Below, one piece after another: positions 18,469 to 30,243 of a stretch of 64,000 bases of DNA. The notes below the pieces were generated by a model. The model ran no database searches, was not told the DNA's origin, and was given only the letters and a program-made list of their open reading frames with translations. The stretch comes from Pseudomonadota bacterium (lineage in GTDB: Bacteria; Desulfobacterota; Binatia; Binatales; Binataceae). The stretch's first letter is position 1, and every line of letters starts with the position of its first letter. Both the position numbers and the translations under genes were made by a program. The stretch covers positions 213,068-277,067 of the forward strand of contig JAJPHI010000019.1 of the NCBI GenBank assembly GCA_021325355.1, read 5' to 3'.

Positions 18469-19353
18469 CTAGTGCGAGGACATCATCCCGGGTGGAGCTT
18501 CCGCCGGTGGAGTTTCCGCCGCAGCGACGTTCGCAACGTGCTTCCATCGCGACAGATCACAGTCGATCAGGTCTTCCAACTCTTCGATCTCGGCACGATA
18601 GCGTTCGCGCAGCCTCAGCTCGGTCTCGGGCCTGATCCGCGGAAACTCACCCGCGAAACAGAGCTTCCATATGCCGAGTCGTCCGAGCCACGACACCGCG
18701 CGGTCGAGGTTGCGGTCCTCGAGCCAGTTCATCGCGCGGCGCCCCTTGCGCGCCAGCGAAGGGTAGCGCGGCTTGAGATAATGGGCATTGATCGCGCGCG
18801 CCGGAAGTTCGAGCTCCGCCAGATCGATTTTCGGAACCTCAATAAATTCGCAAACCCGGTCGATATAGGCTTGCGGCGATCGTCGCAAATCATCAAATAG
18901 AAGGATCAAGACTCGATCTCTGCCGAACGCGTTCAACCAGTTGCGCAGATCCCGCGCATAGGTGTTGCCATCCATGATGCGCGGAGTCGTCTCGATGGCG
19001 CGTTCGAAATCGTCGTTGGTCAGTTCGTTGTACAGGGCGAACTTGTAGGCGGAATAGGCGCGGTCGACCGGATCGCGCAACTGGCAAATAATCCGGCAGT
19101 CCGGGATATGACGGGCGATCCGTTCGCAGGCTCGTGGCGATTGAAAATAGGGACAAATCTCGGCCACCACCGCAGCGGTGGCGCAATGAGCGAATCTTTC
19201 GGCGTACCACTCGATACCGCGATTATAGTGATGGTCAAAGAAGTGAGTTTCCTTTTCCGGCAACGGCAATCCAACGCGCGCTTTAAGTACCCAATGAAGC
19301 CACGTTGTTCCAGCGTGCGCCGGACCGATTCCAATTACGTCAGGCAGTCTCAT
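18469..19353 (-). CDS. Sulfotransferase family protein
   Basis: About 294 aa, PAPS-dependent sulfotransferase fold. The 5'-phosphosulfate loop is IGIGPAHAGTTWLHW near the N-terminus and the 3'-phosphate motif is CRIICQLRDPVDRAYSAYKF. The residue in the loop that is normally Lys or Arg (K/R-x-GTT) is His (H13). The middle contains RVLILLFDDLRRSPQAYIDR, typical of the family. No signal peptide is present, so it should be cytoplasmic. I prefer the ATG at 19353 (MRLPDV) over a TTG two codons upstream. It lies 90 bp before glmU on the same strand; sulfation of an amino sugar or polysaccharide is possible but not shown. The acceptor is unknown. Confidence 0.85.
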   Translation of the reverse strand: MRLPDVIGIGPAHAGTTWLHWVLKARVGLPLPEKETHFFDHHYNRGIEWYAERFAHCATAAVVAEICPYFQSPRACERIARHIPDCRIICQLRDPVDRAYSAYKFALYNELTNDDFERAIETTPRIMDGNTYARDLRNWLNAFGRDRVLILLFDDLRRSPQAYIDRVCEFIEVPKIDLAELELPARAINAHYLKPRYPSLARKGRRAMNWLEDRNLDRAVSWLGRLGIWKLCFAGEFPRIRPETELRLRERYRAEIEELEDLIDCDLSRWKHVANVAAAETPPAEAPPGMMSSH

Positions 19354-19682
19354 AGGCAACTTAACTGGTCCAGCAAGGCGATCAGCAGAACGAGACTATG
19401 ATGGATAGAGGTTGAGTTCAACGCGTCTCAAGTCGCAGCTTCTTCCGGGGAACTGCGCTACTTTTGAGGCGAGCATTCGTCAGATCACTGAAGATATTGT
19501 TTGCTTCGATCTGGGAAATCTAAGCGCTTGCCGTTCACGTCTGGCTTTTCGTTTTTCTTAGCTGAATACGAGATTTGCCGGGCGGCTCCGTTGATTCAAC
19601 GAGCGGGGCCGGACCGTCACCGCGCCAAACATGGTCGGCGAGTTTCTTTTAGCTCCAGCGCTCGGCAATGCAGGAACGATTG
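19354..19682. other. Divergent intergenic region, sulfotransferase / mdtA
   Basis: About 330 bp between the divergent sulfotransferase and the RND efflux operon, visibly richer in A/T than the genes around it, as expected for a control region of both. I find no convincing -35/-10 pair, no clear operator palindrome and no regulator gene next to it. No coding frame of protein-like composition is present. Confidence 0.45.
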
Positions 19683-20909
19683 ATGGATTTGGATAAATCT
19701 ACCCTCGACGCGCCCGCCGGTCTGCACGCCCGCGAAGGCGCCGGAAGTCGGGTCAGCGCATCGCCGGATCATTCGGCGCGGCTCAAATGGCTGGGCGTGC
19801 TGACGGTGATCGTCTTTGGCGGCTATTTCTGGTGGCGCCACGCCGCCTCTCCGCCGCCGCTCAAAATCATTCCGCCCATACCGGTCGAAGGCGTGGTGGC
19901 GCGGCGCGGAGACCTGAAGATCTTCGTGAGTCAGATCGGCACGGTGACGCCCTTCGCCACCGTTACTCTCAAAAGCCGGGTCGCCGGCCAGATCATGAAG
20001 CTCGGCTTCCAGGAAGGCCAGATTGTGAATGCGGGCCAACCGCTTTTCTATATCGATCCACGGCCGTATCAGGCGACGCTCGATCAGTATCGAGGTCAGT
20101 TGGCGCGCGATCAGGCGACCCTGGTCAACGCGCGAATTACCCTCGCCCGCGACGAAAAGCTGTTCCGGGAAGGCGTGATAGCCCAACAGGATTTGGATAA
20201 TCAACGCGCCACGTATGAACAGGCGATCGGTACCGTCGCCGACGATCGCGGACTCATCGAAGCGGCTCAGGTCAATCTCGACTATTGCAAGGTCACCGCT
20301 CCCATCGCCGGACGTATCGGCCTGCGAGAAGTCGATCTCGGCAACTATGTCGCGACGACCGACAGCCTGGCGGTGATCACCCAACTGCAGCCGATCTCGG
20401 TGATCTTCAGCCTGCCCGAGGACAACATTGCCGCTGTCGCGCGGGACATGTCGGCAAATCGCACCGTCGCAGTAGAGGCGTGGAACCGCGACTTCAGTCG
20501 CAAACTCGCCGACGGTTTCCTTCTCACCTTCGACAACCAGGTGGATCAGGCGACTGGAACCGTGAAGCTGCGGGCCCAGTTCGCCAACACTGACTACTCG
20601 CTGTTCCCCAGCGAATTCGTCAACGCCCGCCTGCTGCTCGATACGCTTCAGAACCAGGTGCTGGTGCCGACGGCGGCGATTCAGAATTCGCAAAAGGCCG
20701 CGTACGTCTACGTCGTGAGCCCGGACCATACGGTTGCGCGCCGCCAGGTGACGATCCGCGCCCAGCAGAATGAAACGGTCGCGCTCGCGAGCGGCGTTCA
20801 GCCGGGCGAGATCGTTGTTACCGACGGCCTCGACAAGCTTTCGCCGGGCAGCCGCGTCAACCTCCAGGTGCAACAGGTCGCCACCCCGACCGATCAACCG
20901 GCTTCCTAG
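19683..20909 (+). CDS. mdtA: RND efflux periplasmic adaptor, MdtA-like
   Basis: Membrane-fusion protein of about 408 aa. It has an N-terminal anchor (LKWLGVLTVIVFGGYFWW), split lipoyl domain (VTLKSRVAGQIMKLGFQEG and CKVTAPIAGRIGLREVDLG), helical hairpin (DQYRGQLARDQATLVNARIT to about 190) and beta-barrel domain with FDNQVDQATGTVKLRAQFAN, characteristic of the MdtA/AcrA branch. I chose the ATG at 19683 because AGGA stands 7 bases before it; an ATG five codons upstream lacks a ribosome site. The two RND pump genes follow at 12 bp and 6 bp, giving the mdtABC layout of a pump with two different inner-membrane subunits. Confidence 0.92.
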   Translation: MDLDKSTLDAPAGLHAREGAGSRVSASPDHSARLKWLGVLTVIVFGGYFWWRHAASPPPLKIIPPIPVEGVVARRGDLKIFVSQIGTVTPFATVTLKSRVAGQIMKLGFQEGQIVNAGQPLFYIDPRPYQATLDQYRGQLARDQATLVNARITLARDEKLFREGVIAQQDLDNQRATYEQAIGTVADDRGLIEAAQVNLDYCKVTAPIAGRIGLREVDLGNYVATTDSLAVITQLQPISVIFSLPEDNIAAVARDMSANRTVAVEAWNRDFSRKLADGFLLTFDNQVDQATGTVKLRAQFANTDYSLFPSEFVNARLLLDTLQNQVLVPTAAIQNSQKAAYVYVVSPDHTVARRQVTIRAQQNETVALASGVQPGEIVVTDGLDKLSPGSRVNLQVQQVATPTDQPAS

Positions 20910-20921
20910 TCTGCGTTCGCC

Positions 20922-23900
20922 ATGGAGTTATCCCGGCCCTTTATTCTCCGCCCGGTCGCGACTTCGCTGCTGATGGCAGCGATTCTGATGGCCGGGGCCT
21001 TTGCCTATCGCGAACTGCCCGTCTCCGCCCTTCCAGAGGTCGATTATCCGACCATCCAGGTGGTGACTTTCTATCCCGGAGCGAGCCCCGATGTAATGGC
21101 GTCGTCGGTGACGGCGCCCCTCGAGCGCCAGTTGGGCGAAGTGCCAGGGCTCAGCCAGATGACTTCGACCAGTTCCTTTGGCAGTTCGCTGATAACGCTG
21201 CAGTTCGAGCTTAATCTCGATATCGACGTGGCCGAGCAGGAAGTTCAGGAAGCCATCAACAGCGCTGCCACCTACCTGCCGGCGAACCTGCCGACGCCGC
21301 CCGTCTATAGCAAGATCAATCCTGCCGATGCGCCCATCCTGACGTTGGCGCTCACCTCGACCGAACTGCCGCTCAACCAGGTCGAGGACCTCGCCGATAC
21401 GCGGCTCTCCGAAAAAATTTCGCAAGTGCCCGGAGTCGGTCTCGTGAGTATCAGCGGCGGCCAGAAGCCGGCGGTCCGGGTCCAGGTCAATCCCCTGCAA
21501 CTAGCCGCTTACGGACTGACACTCGAGCAGGTGCGCGCGGCGATAGCCGCCTCCAACGTCGATGAGGCAAAGGGCAATTTCGACGGTCTCGATCTCGACT
21601 ACACCATCGAGGATAACGATCAACTGCTGGCGGCCGCCGATTACCTGCCGATCATTATCGCCTATCACAACGGCGCGCCGGTGCGCCTGTCGAATATCGC
21701 CACCGTCGTCACCGACGCTGAAGACGTCAATCAATCGGCCTGGATGAACCGTACGCCGGCCGTCCTACTCAACATCCAGCGCCAGCCCGGCTCGAATATC
21801 ATCGAGGTCGTCGATCGTATCAAGCAGCTTCTTCCGCGTCTGCAGAGTTCGTTGCCGAGCTCGATCAAGCTGAGCATCCTGACCGACCGCACGGTCACCA
21901 TCCGCGCGTCGGTGGCCGACGTTGAATTCGAGCTGATGCTCACCGTCGCGCTGGTCGTAATGGTCATCTTTTTGTTCCTGCGCAGCCTTTCCGCGACCAT
22001 CATTCCCAGCGTCGCCGTGCCCTTGTCGATCGTCGGCACATTCGGCGCGATGTATCTGCTGGGCTTCAGTCTGAACAACCTCACCCTGATGGCCCTCACC
22101 ATCTCGACCGGCTTCGTGGTCGATGATGCGATCGTGATGATCGAAAATATCGATCGTTTCATCGAAGCGGGCGAGCCTCCGCTCGAGGCCGCACTCAAGG
22201 GCGCGCGGCAGATCGGCTTTACGATCCTGTCGCTGACCGTCTCGCTCATCGCGGTCCTCATCCCGTTGCTCTTCATGAGCGACGTGGTCGGCCGCCTGTT
22301 CCGGCAATTCGCCATCACGCTGGCCATCACGATCCTGGTTTCCGCCATCGTCTCGCTGACGCTAACGCCGATGATGTCGGCGAGGCTTCTCTACCGTCGC
22401 GCAGAAACTGAAAAGAGCCGCCTCTACAAAGCCTCTGAGCAGGCCTTCGAAAACGCGATCGCTTTTTATGGTCGCACCCTCACCTGGGTGTTGGAGCATC
22501 AGTTCGAGACCCTCATGGTGGCAATCGCGACGGTGGTCCTCACGGTGCTGCTCTACTGGTACGCACCCAAGGGTTTTTTCCCGGTTCAGGACACCGGCGT
22601 CATTCAGGGTGTATCGGAGGCTGCGCAGGATATCTCCTTCGCGGCGATGGCCACCCGGCAGCAGGCCCTCGCGGCGGTAATCCTGCAGGACCCGGCGGTC
22701 GAAAGTCTTTCATCATTCATCGGGATCGATGGCACTAACACCACCGTTAACAGCGGACGGCTGTTAATCAACCTCAAGCCCAAAGCTGAGCGCGGCGTGA
22801 CGGTCACCCAGGTAATCCAGCGGCTCGAGCCGAAACTGGCGCAGATTCCTGGAATCCAACTCTACCTCGAGCCGGTGCAGGACCTGACCGTCGACGACCG
22901 TGTCAGCCGCACCCAGTACCAGTTCACCCTCGAGGATGCCAACTCCGAGGAATTACAGCAGTGGACCGCAAAGTTGCTCGCCCGGCTGCGAACCGCGCCC
23001 GCCCTCACCGCAATTGCCACCGATCAGCAGAACTCCGGCCTTGGCGTGCAGCTGGTTATCGATCGTCCGACCGCCTCACGACTGGGAATCACTGCGTCCA
23101 TGATCGACAACACTCTCTACGACGCCTTCGGTCAGCGGCAGGTCTCCACGATGTTCACGCAGCTCAATCAATATCACGTTGTTCTTGAGATTGATCCCGC
23201 CTTTCAACATGATCCGGCAATCCTGCGCAATATCTACCTCGGAAGCAGCTCCGGTGGCGAGGCGCCCCTCAGCACCTTTGCGCATTTCGAGCGCACGACC
23301 GTGCCCTTGACCATCAACCATCAGGGTCAGTTTCCAGTCGTCACCATCTCATTTAATGTTGCGCCTGGCTATTCGCTGGGCGAGGCCATTGCCGAGATCG
23401 AAGCGGCGCAGCGCGAGATTCATTTGCCGGACAGTGTTCAAACTGCCTTCGTCGGCAATGCCGCGGCATTTTCCGCGGCGCTCTCGAGTGAACCACTGCT
23501 CATACTTGCCGCGCTGGTGGTCGTGTATATAGTGCTCGGCGTTCTTTATGAAAGCTATATTCATCCAGTGACTATTCTTTCCACGCTTCCTTCCGCTGGC
23601 GTCGGCGCCATCGTCGCCCTGCTCATCTGCCACATGGAACTCGATCTCGTGGCGTTGATCGGCATCATACTGCTTATCGGCATCGTCAAGAAAAATGCGA
23701 TCATGATGATCGACTTCGCTCTCGAAGCGCAGCGCGACGAGGGCCGTTCGCCGCTCGACGCGATCTTTCAGGCCTGCCTGCTGCGCTTTCGGCCGATCAT
23801 GATGACCACGATGGCCGCGCTGCTGGGCGCTCTGCCGCTGGCGCTCGGCACCGGCCCCGGCTCGGAGCTGCGCCGCCCGATGGGCGTGGCGATCGTCGGC

Positions 23901-24032
23901 GGTCTGCTGCTGAGTCAACTGCTTACCCTTTATACAACTCCCGTCGTGTTTCTGTACTTTGAGCGCCTGAGCGAGCGATGGAGCGAGGCGCGCGCGACGG
24001 CCGCGACAGACCGCGACCGCTTGAGCGCGTAA
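20922..24032 (+). CDS. mdtB: RND multidrug efflux permease, MdtB-like
   Basis: 1036-aa HAE1-type RND transporter. The N-terminus is [20 protein letters not shown]. The family motifs [20 protein letters not shown], the proton-relay helix region with [14 protein letters not shown] (the DD pair of TM4), and the second-half copy [20 protein letters not shown] with [20 protein letters not shown] are all present. There are twelve predicted membrane helices and two large periplasmic loops. It should take up drugs or bile-salt-like compounds from the periplasm using the proton gradient. The following gene is a close paralogue, so the functional trimer may be mixed as in MdtBC. The symbol is by similarity in layout. 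Confidence 0.93.
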   Translation: MELSRPFILRPVATSLLMAAILMAGAFAYRELPVSALPEVDYPTIQVVTFYPGASPDVMASSVTAPLERQLGEVPGLSQMTSTSSFGSSLITLQFELNLDIDVAEQEVQEAINSAATYLPANLPTPPVYSKINPADAPILTLALTSTELPLNQVEDLADTRLSEKISQVPGVGLVSISGGQKPAVRVQVNPLQLAAYGLTLEQVRAAIAASNVDEAKGNFDGLDLDYTIEDNDQLLAAADYLPIIIAYHNGAPVRLSNIATVVTDAEDVNQSAWMNRTPAVLLNIQRQPGSNIIEVVDRIKQLLPRLQSSLPSSIKLSILTDRTVTIRASVADVEFELMLTVALVVMVIFLFLRSLSATIIPSVAVPLSIVGTFGAMYLLGFSLNNLTLMALTISTGFVVDDAIVMIENIDRFIEAGEPPLEAALKGARQIGFTILSLTVSLIAVLIPLLFMSDVVGRLFRQFAITLAITILVSAIVSLTLTPMMSARLLYRRAETEKSRLYKASEQAFENAIAFYGRTLTWVLEHQFETLMVAIATVVLTVLLYWYAPKGFFPVQDTGVIQGVSEAAQDISFAAMATRQQALAAVILQDPAVESLSSFIGIDGTNTTVNSGRLLINLKPKAERGVTVTQVIQRLEPKLAQIPGIQLYLEPVQDLTVDDRVSRTQYQFTLEDANSEELQQWTAKLLARLRTAPALTAIATDQQNSGLGVQLVIDRPTASRLGITASMIDNTLYDAFGQRQVSTMFTQLNQYHVVLEIDPAFQHDPAILRNIYLGSSSGGEAPLSTFAHFERTTVPLTINHQGQFPVVTISFNVAPGYSLGEAIAEIEAAQREIHLPDSVQTAFVGNAAAFSAALSSEPLLILAALVVVYIVLGVLYESYIHPVTILSTLPSAGVGAIVALLICHMELDLVALIGIILLIGIVKKNAIMMIDFALEAQRDEGRSPLDAIFQACLLRFRPIMMTTMAALLGALPLALGTGPGSELRRPMGVAIVGGLLLSQLLTLYTTPVVFLYFERLSERWSEARATAATDRDRLSA

Positions 24033-24038
24033 GCTGCC

Positions 24039-27302
<3,264 letters not shown>

Positions 27303-27437
27303 CCAGGGCTTGCGCCGGCCATGGTCTCTCGCTTTGCCATCATCGCAATGGAATCGTCTCGCGCGAGGGGCACGCACCGCCAGAGCTCGCGACGGCTTGC
27401 GGCGGGGACACGCGGGAGCAATAATCAATCTTCGCGT

Positions 27438-27515
27438 GGACGCATAGCTCAGCCCGGTTAGAGCACTTGCCTCACATGCAAGGGGTCCCTGGTTCAAGTC
27501 CAGGTGCGTCCACCA
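27438..27515 (+). tRNA. tRNA-Val (anticodon CAC)
   Basis: Full cloverleaf. The acceptor stem GGACGCA (27438-27444) pairs with TGCGTCC (27505-27511), and the D-arm GCTC/GAGC is present. The anticodon stem CTTGC/GCAAG carries the loop CTCACAT, giving anticodon CAC, which reads GUG. The variable loop is GGGTC and the T-arm CCTGG-TTCAAGT-CCAGG. Discriminator A and an encoded CCA end follow. It stands alone between mdtC and the minus-strand gene ending at 27541. I see no repeat of its 3' end nearby, so no sign of an integrated element. Confidence 0.97.
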
Positions 27516-27540
27516 CCGATACGCGCTAATCACGGCTTCA

Positions 27541-27930
27541 CTAGCGTCGGCGCTCGCGCCCTATCGCGTCGAGGGCATCGTTCAACATATCGCCCACCTT
27601 TCCCCGCGCGCCGGCACCGTAGGCGAGTCGAATATCATCCTCGTCCCGTACGACCAATAGCACCACCCGGTCATTATTCAGGCTCTCGGATACGACGCGG
27701 ACAAATGCGCGAGTTGTCGTATCGGGATCCTGCTCTTCCAATTGATTCAGCCGGCGCAGGCACACCGACAGGATCGCTCGGGCGTTGAGTCCGCCACTTT
27801 CGGAGGCGCCCATCCTTATCCTGCTCCCATCCCGGACCAGCAACAAAATCTCGCCGTCGAATTCCTCCCACGCCGCACCGACAAAGGCCTGCAGCACAGA
27901 GCGATCGAAGTTTTGTGATTCTTCCGCCAT
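27541..27930 (-). CDS. Hypothetical protein, 129 aa
   Basis: I do not recognise this protein. It is acidic in the first half and reads like a compact alpha/beta domain (EILLLVRDGSRIRMGA... RVVLLVVRDEDDIRLAYGAG), with two similar strand-turn-strand units LLLVRDGSRIRMG and LLVVRDEDDIRLAYG about 65 residues apart, possibly an internal duplication. There is no signal peptide or membrane helix. Codon use is like the neighbours. It ends 26 bp after the tRNA and reads toward it. The ribosome site is weak. It may be monocistronic; the LLM oxidoreductase gene upstream on the same strand is 168 bp away. Confidence 0.6.
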   Translation of the reverse strand: MAEESQNFDRSVLQAFVGAAWEEFDGEILLLVRDGSRIRMGASESGGLNARAILSVCLRRLNQLEEQDPDTTTRAFVRVVSESLNNDRVVLLVVRDEDDIRLAYGAGARGKVGDMLNDALDAIGRERRR

Positions 27931-28098
27931 CAGGCCCGTCCGCGCCTAACGGTCAATGACCCTCGACGGTGACCATTCAAGCTTATTGTGTGAGAACATT
28001 TTGCCGTATCCGCACGATCATTCCCGCCCTCGTTCAACTTTGAACCCGCCTCCACCACGCTCTGCCCGATGCCTAACCATGATTGAGACCCGGAGCGC

Positions 28099-28983
28099 TC
28101 AGAGCCTTGCCGCCGGCACGACGAGTTCCTCCGCCAGTCGCTCGACGTCGCCTCGCACTGTCCTCGGATCGCGCGGAATCGCGCCGGCAATCACCTGATG
28201 CACCCCGGCGTCGCGATAACGCTTCACCTGATCGAGCGTCACCGGCGCCCCGATACCCGGGCCTACCGAAAAATGGAGCTTGGCCGGATCGCGTCCGGCC
28301 GCGCGCGCATACTGCTTCATCCGCTCGATCTTGATTTTCGCCTCGTCGGGGGTGACGTTGACGCCAAACCATCCGTCACCGATTTCGCCGACGCGTCGGA
28401 GGGCGGGCGCGCTTTCGCCGCCGAAAATAATCGGCGGATGGGGTTTCTGCACGGGCTTCGGATATGAACACACCGGCGGGAAACTGCAGAATTCCCCGCT
28501 GAATGCCGGTTCTTCCTCGGTCCAGAGCAATTGCATCGCGTTCAGGTATTCGCGCGTACGATCGGCGCGGCGCTCCCATGGCACGCCGACGGCGGCAAAC
28601 TCCTCGGCCAGCCAGCCGATCCCGACGCCGAAATCGAACCGCCCGCCTGAAAGCTTATCGAGGCTCGACACCTGCTTGGCCAGGACCACCGGATTATGCT
28701 CGGGCACGAGGCATATACCCGTACCCAACCGGACGTTCTTGCTATGAGCCGCGGCAAAGGTCAGCGTGGCGAACGGGTCAAGGAAATCAACCCTGGTTGT
28801 CGGCAGCGGCATCCTGCCGTCAGGGGTGTAGGGGTATTTTGATTCGTACCGGCTGAAAAGGACGACGTGCTCGCCCGTCCATAATGAGTGGAAACCGCAA
28901 TCGTCAACTGCTCGCGCAGCGAGCGCAAGGAGCTCCGGTTGAGCACTCGGACCGATGCCAACCGCGAAGAACCCGATCTGCAT
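28099..28983 (-). CDS. LLM-class flavin-dependent oxidoreductase (F420-type)
   Basis: 294-aa luciferase-like TIM-barrel protein. The start at 28983 gives MQIGFFAVGIGPSAQPELLA, the usual first strand, with GAGGGAG upstream; a longer frame to 29055 is probably not used. Family motifs: GFHSLWTGEHVV, FATLTFAAAHSKNVRLGTGI, VVLAKQVSSLDKLSGGRFDF, GVGIGWLAEEFAAVGVPW, and PKPVQKPHPPIIFGGES. These are typical of TIGR-type probable F420-dependent oxidoreductases that transfer hydride to diverse organic substrates. Whether it uses F420 or FMN cannot be read from sequence alone, and no F420 biosynthesis gene is in the window. It is divergent from the GST gene. Confidence 0.9.
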   Translation of the reverse strand: MQIGFFAVGIGPSAQPELLALAARAVDDCGFHSLWTGEHVVLFSRYESKYPYTPDGRMPLPTTRVDFLDPFATLTFAAAHSKNVRLGTGICLVPEHNPVVLAKQVSSLDKLSGGRFDFGVGIGWLAEEFAAVGVPWERRADRTREYLNAMQLLWTEEEPAFSGEFCSFPPVCSYPKPVQKPHPPIIFGGESAPALRRVGEIGDGWFGVNVTPDEAKIKIERMKQYARAAGRDPAKLHFSVGPGIGAPVTLDQVKRYRDAGVHQVIAGAIPRDPRTVRGDVERLAEELVVPAARL

Positions 28984-29209
28984 AGATGTCTCCCTCTCGG
29001 CGAGATACTGCAGGTATCCTAATCCGCGCGCGGCCAAACGCAACCGACAGCTCAAACCTCGGAGCCCTTCCCACAGCGGATGGATACCGATATAAGGTCG
29101 ATAAACCGGCGGGGACGGAATGCTCGGGCTGAGCGCTCGCGCCGGCGCCCTCCGTTCGTCGCGCCGGCGTTCCGATTCCCGTTAACTTTACAGAAACGGA
29201 TAAAGTGGC

Positions 29210-30088
29210 ATGTCGGATTCATCCAATTACGTCCCTCCCAAAGTATGGACCTGGAATAAGGCGAGCGGCGGTCGTTTCGCCAGCATCAACCGACCGGTTG
29301 CTGGACCCACGCACGAGAAGGAACTGCCCATCGGACGCCATCCTTTGCAACTTTATTCCCTCGGCACACCAAACGGCATCAAGGTTACGATTCTGCTCGA
29401 GGAACTTCTCGCCCTCGGACACCGCGGCGCCGAATACGATGCTTGGCTCATCAATATTGGCGAGGGCGAACAATTCGGCAGTGGTTTCGTCGCCATCAAC
29501 CCGAACTCGAAGATTCCCGCCCTGGTCGATCGCAGCGGGCCGCAGCCGATCCGCGTCTTCGAGTCTGGTGCTATTCTCGTCTATCTCGCCGAAAAATTTG
29601 GCGAATTTTTGCCGACGCAGGCCGGCCCGCGCGCCGAATGCCTCTCGTGGCTCTTCTGGCAAATCGGCAGCACGCCGTATCTCGGCGGCGGCTTCGGGCA
29701 TTTCTACGCTTACGCCCCCGAAAAGATCGAATATGCAATCGATCGCTACGCGATGGAAACCAAGCGCCAGCTTGACGTCCTCGATCGGCGCCTGGCGGAG
29801 AGCGAGTATATCGCGGGCGACACCTACACCATCGCGGATATGGCGATCCTGCCCTGGTACGGCGGACTGGTAAAAGGTTCGCTCTATGGCGCGGGCGAGT
29901 TCCTAAGCGTCCAGGATTACAAGCACGTCCTCCGCTGGACGGACATGCTCAATGCGCGGCCGGCGGTCAAGCGCGGACGGATGGTCAACCGCACCTATGG
30001 CGACCCGTCGAGTCAGCTCCGCGAACGACACGACAGCAGCGACTTTGACACCAAAACGCAGGACAAGCTCGCTGCGGACAAGACTTGA
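29210..30088 (+). CDS. yghU: Glutathione S-transferase, YghU-type disulfide-bond oxidoreductase
   Basis: 292 aa, the Nu-class GST that binds two glutathione molecules and reduces disulfides. Diagnostic stretches are YVPPKVWTWNKASGGRFASI at the N-terminus and HPLQLYSLGTPNGIKVTILL, where the Thr-Pro-Asn replaces the usual catalytic Ser/Tyr/Cys. The thioredoxin-like half continues with FVAINPNSKIPALVD and ESGAILVYLAEKFG. The all-helical half has GSTPYLGGGFGHFY and YTIADMAILPWYGGL. No signal peptide. The ATG at 29210 is the natural family start. It is probably involved in thiol redox defence; it has no obvious partner gene here. Confidence 0.9.
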   Translation: MSDSSNYVPPKVWTWNKASGGRFASINRPVAGPTHEKELPIGRHPLQLYSLGTPNGIKVTILLEELLALGHRGAEYDAWLINIGEGEQFGSGFVAINPNSKIPALVDRSGPQPIRVFESGAILVYLAEKFGEFLPTQAGPRAECLSWLFWQIGSTPYLGGGFGHFYAYAPEKIEYAIDRYAMETKRQLDVLDRRLAESEYIAGDTYTIADMAILPWYGGLVKGSLYGAGEFLSVQDYKHVLRWTDMLNARPAVKRGRMVNRTYGDPSSQLRERHDSSDFDTKTQDKLAADKT

Positions 30089-30243
30089 ACTCCAAAACCG
30101 CGAACGCGTCATGATTCACCTTTCGACGTGGTTGGCTTGCGCAAAGCTTGCGCCTCGCGCCGAGCTTGCGCGCCGACCCTCGCGTAAACTCTAAGCCTCG
30201 CCCTCTGCAACTCGTCGATCCGCTGCAAGCCTGACCATAGGCA

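Noticed and set aside
19617..20897. Minus-strand 426-aa frame
   Set aside because: Antisense of the mdtA gene.
27438..27515. tRNA-Val as an integration site
   Set aside because: No integrase gene and no direct repeat of the tRNA 3' end could be seen in the window.
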